From: Clostridium hydrogenum
GTDB lineage: Bacteria; Bacillota; Clostridia; Clostridiales; Clostridiaceae
DNA length: 64,000 nt
Reading direction: 5' to 3'
Assembly (NCBI RefSeq): GCF_021432385.1
Contig: NZ_JAEACT010000005.1
Span: forward strand, 62,001-126,000
Part shown: in pieces, positions 42,818-52,954 of the stretch
Position numbering within the stretch: position 1 is the first letter of the stretch
Layout of the letters: each line of letters starts with the position of its first letter
Position numbers and translations under genes: made by a program
Notes under the pieces: model-generated
Told to the model about the DNA's origin: nothing
What the model saw: the letters and a program-made list of their open reading frames with translations, nothing else
Databases searched by the model: none

Positions 42818-44524
42818 TTATGTTTTAAATTGAGTCATAGTATCCATTAAGCTTTCTGCAGCAGCTGCATTTTTGGAGGATTCCTTAGAAATTGAATCAG
42901 TATGTGAAGTAATATTAGTTAGGTTTTCAGCAATTTCGCCTGAGGCCCTTGTAACTTCAGATACAGTGATAGCAACTTCCTCCATACTTTTGGAAATTTG
43001 GTCAACAGATGTAGAAATATTAGTTGAGAATTCAGAAATATTTTCAACAATGTTTTTAACAGTTTCTCCATCAGTTTTATACTGCATACTTGTATCTACT
43101 AAGTTTGAATAATCTTTCATTACATCATTTTCAATAAAGTCTAAAATTTCTTTTGAGGAAGTAGATAAATCGCCTACAGAAACTAAAACCATATTAACAT
43201 TTTGTTGAATTTCACCAACTGCTTCAGAAGCTTGTTCTGCAAGTGTACGAACCTCTTCTGCAACTACTGCAAATCCTTTTCCATGTTCACCAGCTCTAGC
43301 TGCCTCTATTGCTGCGTTTAATGCTAATAAGTTAGTTTGTTCAGCAATATCTAAAATACTATTTGCCATTTCTGATATCTTTTGAACAACAGCTGAATCT
43401 TCAATAGCCTTTTCTAATTTTATCTTTGAATTTTTATAAATATTTTCAGCAGTTTCTTTTGATTTTAAAGAATTTAAGTTTATTTCATCAGCCCTCTTTT
43501 GAATTCCAAATGCAACAGCTAGACCTTCTTTAACTTTTTTTGCTGAATTTGTAACATCTTCTTTTACAGTAAGTGCCATAGAAGATACTTCTTGAACAGA
43601 AGCCGAGGATTGCTCCATTCCAGCAGAAATTTCTTCAGAAGCAGCAGAAACTTGTTGAATTTGGGTGTGTACATCATTAAACCCTTTTTCGGTTTTATTT
43701 ATACTCTCTGTGATATTTAAACTTTCATTTTTTACTGTACTCATTGTAGTTTTTAGAGTACCTATTGTATTATTTAAGGATGTGATAGCTTCGCCTATTT
43801 CATCTTTAGAAAATGCTTTTAATTGGAAGGTTAGATCTCCCTTGGCAATTTTATGTGAAATCTCCGTAAGACCCTTAAGCTGAAATTTTATACCCTTAAT
43901 GATAAGGAATACAAAAGAAACAATCAATATTATACTAATAAAAGATATTATAACCAATAAATTAGAAAGCTCGGAGCTTAGAGCATTTGCTTCAGCACCT
44001 TTAGTAATAGTAATTTTATTTTCTAATGCTATTAAGGTATCTATACTTGAAAGCCAATCCGTTTCAAATCCTTTTAAATTACCTAAAATTTGTCCTACTT
44101 CCTCACGACTCATATTTTTTTCAGAAAGGTCTTTGGAAACATCAGCCATAACATAGGATGTCGAGCTTTCAGCAGTCTCAACATTTTTTATTGCATCTTT
44201 ACCAGCCTGTGATGTAATTAATTTTTTTAATTGACTTTTATGAGCAGCATACTGTGATAAATATTGATTTACTAGGTTATGGTCAGAAACAGCATCACTA
44301 CCCATGGCAAAGTTTGTGAAGCTTATAAGAGCTTTAGATATATCGTCCTTCATAGAATAAGCTAGAGCGACTTTTTTGTTGTCGACTAGTGTTACTTCTG
44401 TGAAGGAGGAATTAATGGTTTTAACTTTAATTATAGTAAAGGCGCAAATCGATATAATTATGACTAGGATAATTCCAAAGGTGCCAATAAGTTTACTTAT
44501 AAGTTTTGTGTTTTTTAATCTCAT
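42818..44524 (-). CDS. Methyl-accepting chemotaxis protein with 4HB-type sensor
   Basis: This 568-residue protein has TM1 at ~10-32, a ~155-residue extracytoplasmic four-helix-bundle-like region, TM2 at ~188-210, HAMP (~210-262), and the signalling domain with the hairpin tip EQTNLLALNAAIEAARAGEH then GKGFAVVAEEVRTLAEQ. The start is the ATG eight bases after GGAGG; a TTG five codons before overlaps that site. It should relay a chemical signal to CheA; ligand unknown. It is monocistronic. Confidence 0.92.
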   Translation of the reverse strand: MRLKNTKLISKLIGTFGIILVIIISICAFTIIKVKTINSSFTEVTLVDNKKVALAYSMKDDISKALISFTNFAMGSDAVSDHNLVNQYLSQYAAHKSQLKKLITSQAGKDAIKNVETAESSTSYVMADVSKDLSEKNMSREEVGQILGNLKGFETDWLSSIDTLIALENKITITKGAEANALSSELSNLLVIISFISIILIVSFVFLIIKGIKFQLKGLTEISHKIAKGDLTFQLKAFSKDEIGEAITSLNNTIGTLKTTMSTVKNESLNITESINKTEKGFNDVHTQIQQVSAASEEISAGMEQSSASVQEVSSMALTVKEDVTNSAKKVKEGLAVAFGIQKRADEINLNSLKSKETAENIYKNSKIKLEKAIEDSAVVQKISEMANSILDIAEQTNLLALNAAIEAARAGEHGKGFAVVAEEVRTLAEQASEAVGEIQQNVNMVLVSVGDLSTSSKEILDFIENDVMKDYSNLVDTSMQYKTDGETVKNIVENISEFSTNISTSVDQISKSMEEVAITVSEVTRASGEIAENLTNITSHTDSISKESSKNAAAAESLMDTMTQFKT

Positions 44525-44703
44525 CAAAATTTCCTCCAAAGTTTATATATAGTGAAGTTAGCTTAACAACAAATTATATTAATAATGTCGAAAAATGTCG
44601 TATAAACTTTAGATAAAATTATAATTATGGAAAAAATTTAGATGTGCTTTAATGGCATAAGGTACAAATTTTATTGAATAGCATGTGATATATTTACTTC
44701 TCA

Positions 44704-45522
44704 TTATTTATTTTTTTTATATACTATTGCATTAACTTCTCCACCTATTATTATTATATTTGAAAGAATAAAAAGCCAGGTAAGAAGGGCGATTACTGCA
44801 CCTATACTCCCATAAAGTAAAGAATAGTTTGAAAAATTATTTACATAAAATGCAAAACAAATTGATACAATTATAAGACCAAAGGTAGCTGTAAAAGTTC
44901 CAGCAATTACTTCTCGCCATTTTAGTTTTATACTAGGAGTATATTTATAAACTGTAGCAAATATAAAGCTTATAGATAAAAATATTAATATGTATCTTAA
45001 GATATCCCAAACAAGGCTAAAGGAATTGGAGAGCTGAAACGTATATACTAAAAAGCTGCCAATTATATGTCCGAAAATTAAAAGCATAGTTGTTAATAAT
45101 ATAATAAGCATGAGTCCAAAGGTACATAAAATTGACATGGAATAAAGTTTTAATTTGCTCCTTTTTTCTTTTAGGCCATATGCCATATTAATTCCTCTTA
45201 TAACAGCTTGAAAGCCACTACGAGCAGTCCATATGGTAAAAATCAAACTTAGAAATAATATCTTACTATTTTTTGTGTTTACTATATGTATAACAGTATC
45301 ATTTATAAGTGTTAATACATCCGAAGGTAGTACTATATTTAATACTGTAAGTACGTCATTGCTTTGAAGTTTCATATATCCTATAAGGCTTATTATAAAT
45401 ATTAAAAAGGGGAAAAAAGAAAATACAAGGCTAAATGCAAGTTGAGAAGACAAAGCCATTACGTCATCTTTTATAAATTTTATTATTATCCATTTTAAGT
45501 AGTAAAATAATTTCTTTAGCAT
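44704..45522 (-). CDS. YihY/BrkB-family inner membrane protein
   Basis: This 272-residue protein has six predicted spans and family motifs: FSFFPFLIFIISLIGYM near the N-terminus and WTARSGFQAVIRGINMAYGL in the middle, then SLLYGSIGAVIALLTWLF. The family was once called ribonuclease BN by mistake; its real function (possibly transport) is unknown. The gene is isolated on the minus strand. Confidence 0.88.
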   Translation of the reverse strand: MLKKLFYYLKWIIIKFIKDDVMALSSQLAFSLVFSFFPFLIFIISLIGYMKLQSNDVLTVLNIVLPSDVLTLINDTVIHIVNTKNSKILFLSLIFTIWTARSGFQAVIRGINMAYGLKEKRSKLKLYSMSILCTFGLMLIILLTTMLLIFGHIIGSFLVYTFQLSNSFSLVWDILRYILIFLSISFIFATVYKYTPSIKLKWREVIAGTFTATFGLIIVSICFAFYVNNFSNYSLLYGSIGAVIALLTWLFILSNIIIIGGEVNAIVYKKNK

Positions 45523-45621
45523 AATATCCTACCTTAATCTCCTACGTTACTGATTTAGTTAGAGATATTATATCATATAGCAGGGTAATTTAATACAAAA
45601 CTAGTTTTAATATATGAGTAT

Positions 45622-46203
45622 TTATAAATTTAAAGTAGCAAAGTTTATTTGAAGGTTTTCGTATATTCCTACCTTTATAATATCTTTAAAAGTATAGGAT
45701 TTAGGAGAGGCATAGTGCATGGTAGAAGTATCCAATCTATATACAAACACGGTTTCTTCCATAGGGTTAACAATCCAGTACTCTCTAACCTTAAACTCTT
45801 CATATAAGTTTAATTTTCTAACATAATCATTAGAAGGATTAAAAGGAGATACCACTTCAACAATCATATCAGGAGCACCAGTGCAACCCTTATCTGTTAA
45901 CTTATTTTTATCACAGATGATAGAAATATCGGGCTGAACTACATTTTTACTATTATTTATATCTTCATCACCATTTCTCAATATTACATCAAAGGGTGCC
46001 GGATATACCTTGCAAGAGCCATTATTTGATTTTATATAGCTTCCTATTTCAATTAGTAATTGAGATATTAATTCTTGATGCTTTCTTGATGGGGCAGCAG
46101 CCATTTTATATATATGACCATCTATAATTTCAACACATTCATCTTCTGGAAAAGTTAAATAATCAGCATAGGTATATAATTTGTTTTCAGCAGTATTATT
46201 CAT
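45622..46203 (-). CDS. Uma2-family (DUF820) putative restriction endonuclease-like protein
   Basis: This 193-residue protein has the PD-(D/E)XK-like core of Uma2 proteins: VVQPDISIICDK, then PDMIVEVVSPFNPSNDYVRK, then YEEFKVREYWIVNPMEETVF. The Asp, Glu and Lys positions of the fold are present. Uma2 proteins are common in cyanobacteria and Firmicutes and have no settled role. GAGAGGAGC precedes the ATG. A family 1 repeat lies just upstream. Confidence 0.85.
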   Translation of the reverse strand: MNNTAENKLYTYADYLTFPEDECVEIIDGHIYKMAAAPSRKHQELISQLLIEIGSYIKSNNGSCKVYPAPFDVILRNGDEDINNSKNVVQPDISIICDKNKLTDKGCTGAPDMIVEVVSPFNPSNDYVRKLNLYEEFKVREYWIVNPMEETVFVYRLDTSTMHYASPKSYTFKDIIKVGIYENLQINFATLNL

Positions 46204-46296
46204 AGTTTTAGCTCCTCTCTACTTTAGAATTTTATTAATTTATTTACAGATATTATACCATATACAGAGGATGGTGTTTAATACGTAACTTAAAAT

Positions 46297-46521
46297 TATT
46301 GCGAACCTTTATTCAGAGTACAGAGTACAGATGACAGAGTACAGTTAAGGATGATTTACCTTTCCTTACGTCAGGTAAATCTTAAACTTAAATGTTGTCA
46401 GCTTCGCTGAACAACATTAATGCCGAGATTGCGTAAGCAATCAAAAATAAGTTTTTAGATTTTTCGTAGCGTTAGCGGAGAAAAATCATCATTCACTGTA
46501 CTCTGAATAAAGGTTCACAAT
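46297..46521. repeat. MITE-like repeat family 1, copy 2
   Basis: Terminal inverted repeats extend outward as ATTGCGAACCTTTATTCAGA and, on the right, GAATAAAGGTTCACAAT. Inside are CAGAGTACAG direct repeats, the hairpin GATTTACC/GGTAAATC, GCTTCGCTGAACAACATTAA, the palindrome GATTGCGTAAGCAATC and the hairpin GATTTTTC/GAAAAATC. No coding frame is present. It fills most of the gap between the divergent Uma2 gene and the end of the YeiH gene. Confidence 0.85.
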
Positions 46522-46545
46522 GTTAAAATTTTGTACTACAGCATC

Positions 46546-47541
46546 TTAGAAAATTCCCATTACAAAATGTTGAACCCCAAGAGAAGTAAGTGATAAAACT
46601 ATCCAGCATATAAAGCCTAGAAAAATTGGTTTTCCACCATTTTTAATAAGCTTTACAATGTTAGAGTTTAATCCTACAGATACCATTGCCATTACAATGA
46701 TGAATTTTCCACACTCTACTAAAAGGTTAGTAAGCTGTGTTGGCATTTGGATAAAGGTATTAATTACTGAAGTGGCTATAAAACCAAGTACGAACCAAGG
46801 AAATATTTTAATTAAATTATAGCTACCTTCATTATTTTTATCTCCCTTTTTAGAAGTATATATAGCCAGAACTAGAGTAATTGGAACAATGGCTAAAGTT
46901 CTTGTAAGCTTTACTATAACTGCAAGATTTCCAGCTGCATTGCTATAAGCATAACCAGCAGCTACAACAGACGAAGTATCATTGACGGCTGTTCCTGCCC
47001 AGAGGCCAAAACATTGATTACTCATACCAAACAAGTGACCTATAAATGGAAAGGCAAAAGCAGCGATAGCATTAAAAAGAAATATAGTTGATATAGAATG
47101 AGCTACTTCTTCCTCATTTGCATTAATAACTGGAGCAGTTGCTGCAATAGCAGAGCCACCGCATATAGAAGAGCCAATTCCAATCAAGGTTGCTGTTTTG
47201 CCATTTATATTTAATAATTTGCCAACAATATAAGCAGTTACAAAAGACATGGTTAAGGTAAAAGCCATTAGGATAAGAGTCTGCTTTCCAACTTTAAAAA
47301 CATTAAATAGATTCATTCCAAAGCCCATAAGAATAATAGAGTACTGAAGTAATTTTTTTGAAGTAAAAGTTATACCATGATTAAGATAATTTGGCCTTTT
47401 CCAAAAGGCTAAAAGCATACCAAATAAAATTCCTAAAACAGGACTTCCTACAATAGGAAAGGTATTACCTAAAAGCCATGCAGGTATTGCTATAATTAGA
47501 GCGAGTATAATTCCGGGTAATTTATTAATTAGTGTTTTCAT
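46546..47541 (-). CDS. YeiH-family putative sulfate/sulfite exporter
   Basis: This 331-residue membrane protein has about ten spans and the family blocks FPIVGSPVLGILFGMLLAF, KLLQYSIILMGFGMNL, and IGIGSSICGGSAIAATAPVI. UPF0324/YeiH proteins are predicted anion exporters; in enterobacteria yeiH is activated by the LysR-type regulator YeiE under sulfite stress. A LysR gene diverges from it here (47668), matching that arrangement. Confidence 0.88.
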   Translation of the reverse strand: MKTLINKLPGIILALIIAIPAWLLGNTFPIVGSPVLGILFGMLLAFWKRPNYLNHGITFTSKKLLQYSIILMGFGMNLFNVFKVGKQTLILMAFTLTMSFVTAYIVGKLLNINGKTATLIGIGSSICGGSAIAATAPVINANEEEVAHSISTIFLFNAIAAFAFPFIGHLFGMSNQCFGLWAGTAVNDTSSVVAAGYAYSNAAGNLAVIVKLTRTLAIVPITLVLAIYTSKKGDKNNEGSYNLIKIFPWFVLGFIATSVINTFIQMPTQLTNLLVECGKFIIVMAMVSVGLNSNIVKLIKNGGKPIFLGFICWIVLSLTSLGVQHFVMGIF

Positions 47542-47667
47542 AAGATTTCCTCCAAATGTTTTATCTATATTTGATTACATTGTATAGCTTGACAACATAT
47601 AAGTAAAATATTATTATCTAATTAATATAATAAGTATTTACTAATATATTGGAGCAAGGAGATAATT

Positions 47668-48552
47668 ATGAGCTTAAGACATTTTAAGATATTCGTTGCG
47701 GTATGTGAAAAAATGAATATGAGCAAGGCCGCGGAAGCACTTTTTATATCTCAATCCGCAATCAGTCAAGCGATTTCTGAACTTGAAAATTATTATGGGG
47801 TGCGACTTTTTGAAAGATTATCACGAAAACTTTACTTAACGAGTGCAGGGGAAAAATTGCTAGGTTATGCTATGCATATGATAAAGTTAAATGAAGAATT
47901 GGAAAGTTCCATGAAAGCTTTACACGAAAAGGGTTCTATAAGAATTGGAGCAAGTGTTACTATAGGAGCTTATGTATTACCTAAACTTGTTGCACGATTT
48001 CAAAATATAAATGCTGAAACAGATATAAAGGTATATGAGGAAAATACCGAGAAAATTGGAAAGATGATTCTTAATGATAAAATTGATATAGCACTTGTAG
48101 AAGGTCAAATATCGACTCCAGATATTTTGCAAATTCCCTTTATGAAGGATGAACTTATACTTATTTGTGGGCATAATCATAAATTTGCAAAACTTAAGGG
48201 TGTTGAGCCAAAGGAACTTGAAAGAGAAAAATTTATTATTAGAGAAAAGGGAAGTGGAACCCGAAAAACCTTTGAAGATAAGATGACGGAGAAAAAGTTG
48301 AACTGGGAAGCCGCTTGGATATGTAATAATACTGATACTATTAAAATGTCGGTTGCAGAAGGATTAGGGGTTTCGGTTATTTCTAGATGCTCATGCTTAA
48401 ATGAATTGTCTCGTAAAATCCTTTATGAGATACCTGTTAAAGGTGTTAGTTTTGAGAGAGAGTTTAAAGTTATATATCATAAAAATAAGTATTTAACGGG
48501 AACAATAAAACGATTTATAGAATTATGTATGACAAACAATTATACAATTTAA
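47668..48552 (+). CDS. LysR-family regulator, probable YeiE-like control of the divergent exporter
   Basis: This 294-residue protein has the N-terminal LysR HTH (MSLRHFKIFVAVCEKMNMSK, then SQSAISQAISELE) and a substrate-binding domain (IRIGASVTIGAYVLPKLVAR). The end of the protein is FKVIYHKNKYLTGTIKRFIE. CAAGGAGATAATT precedes the ATG. The 126-bp divergent spacer with the YeiH-type gene should hold the shared operator. The helicase gene starts 14 bp after its stop. Confidence 0.88.
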   Translation: MSLRHFKIFVAVCEKMNMSKAAEALFISQSAISQAISELENYYGVRLFERLSRKLYLTSAGEKLLGYAMHMIKLNEELESSMKALHEKGSIRIGASVTIGAYVLPKLVARFQNINAETDIKVYEENTEKIGKMILNDKIDIALVEGQISTPDILQIPFMKDELILICGHNHKFAKLKGVEPKELEREKFIIREKGSGTRKTFEDKMTEKKLNWEAAWICNNTDTIKMSVAEGLGVSVISRCSCLNELSRKILYEIPVKGVSFEREFKVIYHKNKYLTGTIKRFIELCMTNNYTI

Positions 48553-48566
48553 TTCAAGGAGAAATT

Positions 48567-51449
48567 ATGAAGCCATATAGTATATTAAATAACTTGGTTT
48601 TTTTAGATATAAAAAGAGCAGAAACTGATTCCATGCAAGTCAGTGCTATTAAGGTGAAAGATAAAGTGGTCACAAAATTTAATAAATCACAAGAAGTTAA
48701 TGAGCTTAAGAGAAATTTTCAAATTTTTGCTGAAGGCCTGCCATTAGTGTGTCATGATGTATCTTTTCAAAGAAATCTTATTGGAGTAAGTAATAAGTTT
48801 TTAGACTCAGTTGAGCTTGTGGCTATGCTTTTTCCAGAGCTTCCGGAGTTCAAGCTTCAGTATCTAAAAAACAAATTTGTACCTAAAGGAAGTAAGGCAG
48901 AGGAAATAGGAGAAGTTCTTAATTTTGTTATAAGTGAGTTTTATAAAGAAAATGGATATGTTATGCCTATGAGTTTTACAGAGCTTGAGCATTGGGATTG
49001 GTATAAATATATTTCTAACATAAACATGAATGAGGTTAAATTTTTTGTAGATGACAAAGAGGAAGTTGCATTAGAAAATAAAGAAAAGGAACCTTATCCT
49101 GTTTTTGCACTTAAGGATTATGAAAAACTATTTGAAAATACAGCTATTTGGAAGCGTGGAGGAAGAAGCTATACTTTAAGAACTCAGCAGAGAGATGCGG
49201 CAAAGGTCATAAGAGAAGGACTTGAAAAAGGGAAAATTACAATAATGGAAGCACCAACTGGCATTGGAAAAAGTATGGCATATCTACTGCCTTCAATTAT
49301 TTATACACATCTTAAACAAGAAAAAGTGATTTTATCCACAAACACTAAGGGGTTACAAGGTCAACTTGTGGATAAAGATATTCCAAATATTTTAGAAGCT
49401 CTAGATTTAAAAAGAGATGTTAACTATACCTTAATAAAGGGAAAAGGCAATTATCTATGCTTTGATAGGTTTGAAGATATAGAATATCCGAGTGATATGA
49501 AAACTCTACTTGGTTATGTGTATTTAAAAAGGTTGTTAACGGAAAAGCAAATTGGGGATATTGAAGAAATAAGTGACGATATAAAAGAAAAATTTAATTT
49601 AAATGAATTATTAGAACAGTGTTTTTGTGATTCGGAGCTTTGCGATGTGGATAGCTGCAGATATAAGGAAAGATGTTATTACGCTTTAAAGGTTGAAGCT
49701 TTAAAAGAAGCTCAGCTAGTTGTAGTAAATCATTCACTTTTATTAAAGTGGCCTTATCAAAGTATTGCACCTCTCCAAAATATTGTGGTGGATGAAGCAC
49801 ATAATTTAACTAAAGAAGCTTATGATACGTTTGAAAGTAATTTGATTTCTTATGAGTTTGAGAAATTTTTAAAGGATATATATGATAGTAAGGAGAAAAA
49901 AGGGTATCTATATTATTTATCCAAAAGAACTAAGAAAGAAAACTTGCCATTAAATGAAATAGAGAGTGATATAGAAACGTGCAAAAATGAAATTAGCAGT
50001 ACTAAAGCTGCTTTTGAAAATTACATATCAACTAGTGGAATAAGTAGAGAATACAATATTAAAGAGCATTTAAATAAGCTTAATTCTAAAGTAGCAAGGA
50101 TAATGGAACACTTGCAATATCTTAAAGAGGACATATCTAAACTTAATATAGATTTAGAAAAGGCTGTTTCAGTTTTGAAAAACATATCTCACTTAGAAAA
50201 AGATAAAAGCCTTAAAATATTAGGGGAAAAAATAGATGCTATGAATACATATATTAGTCTTTTGGATCAAGTTTCTGTTCAAAGCGAAGAAAATTATTGC
50301 TTTTATTTTGAGGTAGATAGAAATTTTAAATGGTGGAAGATATCTAGTATACCCTTAGAGATAGCAGGAGTTTTTTATGAAAAAGTTTTAAAGGGAGTTA
50401 ATAGTTGTTTATTTTTATCAGCTACCTTAAGTACGGATAAGGGGTATGACAATATAAAAAATACCTTGGGAATTAACATTGCTAAGTCCCAAAATAAAGA
50501 AATAGTAGAAGTGACTCCTATAAGACCAATATTTCAATATAAAAAGAAAAGTGCAATTTATGCTATAGAAGGCATGGATCCAAACGATACATATGCTTTT
50601 GTAAAAGAAATGAAAGAGTTTGTTTTAGAACTTTTAAATAACACTACTGGCAGTATTATTATACTTTTTACAAGTAGAAAAAGGCTTGAAGAATTTAAAA
50701 ATCAAGCGGCAAAGGAACTTAATACCTTAGGAATAACTGTTGTTGAAGGAAAGAAAGATATAGGAAAATTGAAATCTAGGAAGGAACGATACATCCTCTT
50801 AGGTTCAAAGGGATTTTTTGAGGGGATAGATATACCAGGTGATACTATGACAACAGTAGTCTTAGATAAATTGCCAAATATAAATAGTAAGGAACCCTTT
50901 TATAAATCTTTAATAGATAAAAAGGTTGAGAAGGGCAAGAACTATTGGAATGCTTATGGTGATGTGAATTTTCCTATTGTGTCTATAGACTTAAAACAGA
51001 TTTACGGAAGAATTATAAGAACAGAATATGACTATGGAGCACTGTTTATTATGAGCAAATTTGATAGTAATAATTCAACTGTAAGGAAGCTTGAAAAACA
51101 GCTTTATGACGTTCCAATTATAAGACGGAATAGAAATGAAATTTTTAAGGATTTAAATTTAAGATTAATAAGGTGGAAGCAAATAAATCTATATAAGATA
51201 ATGAAGGAAGTTAAAGAGCCTTTAAAAAAGTATATTTTACAAAAAAAGAAGCTTGGTGAAGTTAAATCGCCTAAGGATATAGAGAAGCATATAAATAAAT
51301 TTATGTCATTGGAATATTATAAAAGGCACTTAGAATATGATGTGAATATTCAGTTAGAGAGTAAATTAGAAATTTGTATTAATAAAGAAAAAATAAGTTT
51401 AGGCAGAAGCAGAGCAAGTATATACGAATATTTTAAAGATATAAGATGA
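48567..51449 (+). CDS. DinG-type helicase with degenerate N-terminal exonuclease domain
   Basis: This 960-residue protein starts at the ATG after AAGGAGAAATT. Residues 1-190 resemble the DnaQ/DEDD exonuclease fold seen in Gram-positive DinG, but the first acidic pair reads FLDIKRAET instead of DxE. The helicase part has Walker A EAPTGIGKSMAYLLP (~245), an Fe-S-type Cys cluster CFCDSELCDVDSCRYKERCY (~365-385), the DEAH box VVDEAHNL, and the C-terminal motifs ILLGSKGFFEGIDIPGD and QIYGRIIRTEYDYG. It is likely a 5'-3' DNA helicase in repair, its exonuclease probably inactive. Confidence 0.85.
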   Translation: MKPYSILNNLVFLDIKRAETDSMQVSAIKVKDKVVTKFNKSQEVNELKRNFQIFAEGLPLVCHDVSFQRNLIGVSNKFLDSVELVAMLFPELPEFKLQYLKNKFVPKGSKAEEIGEVLNFVISEFYKENGYVMPMSFTELEHWDWYKYISNINMNEVKFFVDDKEEVALENKEKEPYPVFALKDYEKLFENTAIWKRGGRSYTLRTQQRDAAKVIREGLEKGKITIMEAPTGIGKSMAYLLPSIIYTHLKQEKVILSTNTKGLQGQLVDKDIPNILEALDLKRDVNYTLIKGKGNYLCFDRFEDIEYPSDMKTLLGYVYLKRLLTEKQIGDIEEISDDIKEKFNLNELLEQCFCDSELCDVDSCRYKERCYYALKVEALKEAQLVVVNHSLLLKWPYQSIAPLQNIVVDEAHNLTKEAYDTFESNLISYEFEKFLKDIYDSKEKKGYLYYLSKRTKKENLPLNEIESDIETCKNEISSTKAAFENYISTSGISREYNIKEHLNKLNSKVARIMEHLQYLKEDISKLNIDLEKAVSVLKNISHLEKDKSLKILGEKIDAMNTYISLLDQVSVQSEENYCFYFEVDRNFKWWKISSIPLEIAGVFYEKVLKGVNSCLFLSATLSTDKGYDNIKNTLGINIAKSQNKEIVEVTPIRPIFQYKKKSAIYAIEGMDPNDTYAFVKEMKEFVLELLNNTTGSIIILFTSRKRLEEFKNQAAKELNTLGITVVEGKKDIGKLKSRKERYILLGSKGFFEGIDIPGDTMTTVVLDKLPNINSKEPFYKSLIDKKVEKGKNYWNAYGDVNFPIVSIDLKQIYGRIIRTEYDYGALFIMSKFDSNNSTVRKLEKQLYDVPIIRRNRNEIFKDLNLRLIRWKQINLYKIMKEVKEPLKKYILQKKKLGEVKSPKDIEKHINKFMSLEYYKRHLEYDVNIQLESKLEICINKEKISLGRSRASIYEYFKDIR

Positions 51450-51466
51450 AGTATATATAGATATAC

Positions 51467-51499
51467 AACTTGGAAATTAAAAATTTTAAATTCCAAGTT
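51467..51499. terminator. Hairpin after the helicase gene
   Basis: AACTTGGAA (51467-51475) pairs with TTCCAAGTT (51491-51499), and the AT-rich inner bases also pair. It lies between the convergent helicase and PucR-type genes. Confidence 0.55.
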
Positions 51500-51511
51500 T
51501 ATCCTAACAGC

Positions 51512-51551
51512 AATATTTTTCAATCATTGTGCATTGTGAATTGAAAATATT
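51512..51551. terminator. Second hairpin between convergent genes
   Basis: AATATTTTTCAAT (51512-51524) pairs with ATTGAAAATATT (51540-51551) around CATTGTGCATTGTGA. It probably terminates the leftward PucR-type transcript. Confidence 0.5.
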
Positions 51552-51573
51552 AGCATAAGGATACATTTGGTAT

Positions 51574-52833
51574 TTATAATTTCAATATTTCAGGTTGTTT
51601 ATCATTATTTAAATAATCAATAATATGAAAAGAAAGTTCATAATTATATAATCGTTCATAATTGTCTAGCGATATATTAAGCAATTCTATGATTTTATTT
51701 AGTCGATAAAAAAAGGTACTTTTGTGAATATGAAGTGCTTTTGATGCCTTTAGCGCATTACGATTTTGATTTAAATATGTACGTAAAGTCAAAAACAATT
51801 CACTTTTGGATTTTTTGTCATGTTCTATAAGAAAAAGAATATCTGGATGAATTGCAGCAAGTAAGAAACGCCTATCACTGCAATATGATAGTATTGAATC
51901 TGTTACTTTATTTTCGTAATATATAATTAGCTCATTCTTTGTATTTGGAGCATTTATTAATTTATAGGCTTGATGATAATACTCACGAAGATCTGAAAGA
52001 TTACTGCAGCAATAACTTAAGGAACTAATAAAGCAGTTAAATTGAAGAAAGTTTTTAAGCTTATATTCTTCTAATTCACTAAAAGGTTTATTTAAATTTT
52101 TACTGATAAGCACGGTTAAATGCCCATTATAATAAGCTACTAAATCTGTTGGGAAAATAACCTGAAGCTGACTTTTTAAATAGTTTATTTTAGAAGAAGT
52201 TAATGCAATTTCATCAGTATTTGAAATTATTAAGAACCAGAAATTAGAGCAAAGAGTATGTCCCAGCTGATTAAATCTATTCCTAAAATATTCAGGATTG
52301 TCAATTGGCTTTTCTATTAAATCACTTAAAAGGTATTCAAATTGAGCCTCATAAGTTCCATAATAAAAATTACCCTTTTGCAGTTCTAAAGATAAAATTC
52401 CTGATAAAATATCTACAATTTTAAGATCTAAATCTAAAAAGCTTCTAGTTGTATCACGCATACAAATATAGCCAATTACTGATTTACTAATGTGTATGGG
52501 ACAAAAAATCATGTGGTAATTGAGGTATTTAGATTCAAAGAAAAATGCATTTTTTGCTTGAAAGATTTTATCCATAAGTTTTTCTTCCTGCATGGTTTTT
52601 AGATTATTTAATGGTAAATAGAGAGTCCCATTTTTATTATCCAGCAATTCTATGCACTCATTTTTGGGGTAGTTTTCTAGTACAGAATAGCTAGAAGTAC
52701 AAACAGTAATAGAATTGTTTAAGTAACTATGAGCTAATTTTAAGAGTTCCTTTATGCCATCATTGCTTAAAAGTGAGTTGTAAAGAATGTCTTTTATTTC
52801 AGTAAGTTTTTTATCATAATCAGCTATTTTCAT
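51574..52833 (-). CDS. PucR/CdaR-type transcriptional regulator
   Basis: This 419-residue protein ends with the PucR-type HTH (LFLTLRTYLNQNRNALKASK, then ALHIHKSTFFYRLNKIIELL), preceded by a GGDEF-like/CdaR middle region and an N-terminal GAF-like sensor (YSVLENYPKNE...IGYICMRDTT). Such regulators control catabolic genes for purines, aromatic compounds and amino acids. It diverges from the flavin/Fe-S oxidoreductase operon starting at 53048, its likely target. Two dyads in the spacer are candidate operators. Confidence 0.82.
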   Translation of the reverse strand: MKIADYDKKLTEIKDILYNSLLSNDGIKELLKLAHSYLNNSITVCTSSYSVLENYPKNECIELLDNKNGTLYLPLNNLKTMQEEKLMDKIFQAKNAFFFESKYLNYHMIFCPIHISKSVIGYICMRDTTRSFLDLDLKIVDILSGILSLELQKGNFYYGTYEAQFEYLLSDLIEKPIDNPEYFRNRFNQLGHTLCSNFWFLIISNTDEIALTSSKINYLKSQLQVIFPTDLVAYYNGHLTVLISKNLNKPFSELEEYKLKNFLQFNCFISSLSYCCSNLSDLREYYHQAYKLINAPNTKNELIIYYENKVTDSILSYCSDRRFLLAAIHPDILFLIEHDKKSKSELFLTLRTYLNQNRNALKASKALHIHKSTFFYRLNKIIELLNISLDNYERLYNYELSFHIIDYLNNDKQPEILKL

Positions 52834-52902
52834 ATTTTGCTCCTTTCATATAACTCTTGTATCTATTGTAAGCTTTATTTAGAATTTTCTCAATTCGTAT
52901 TC

Positions 52903-52954
52903 AGACAAATGTCTTAAATAAAATGATTTTTTTATTGAATTTTTCAATATTTGA
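52903..52954. promoter_or_regulatory. Candidate operators between the PucR-type gene and the oxidoreductase operon
   Basis: AGACA-AA-TGTCT (52903-52914) is a perfect dyad, extended to TT.AGACAaaTGTCT.AA. TTCAA-TAT-TTGAA is a second perfect dyad at about 52941-52953. Both lie in the 214-bp divergent spacer. A TATAAT-like box at about 52980 could serve the operon. Confidence 0.35.

Noticed and set aside
44704..45522. Ribonuclease BN
   Set aside because: The YihY/BrkB family was once labelled so in error; the protein is an integral membrane protein without nuclease motifs.
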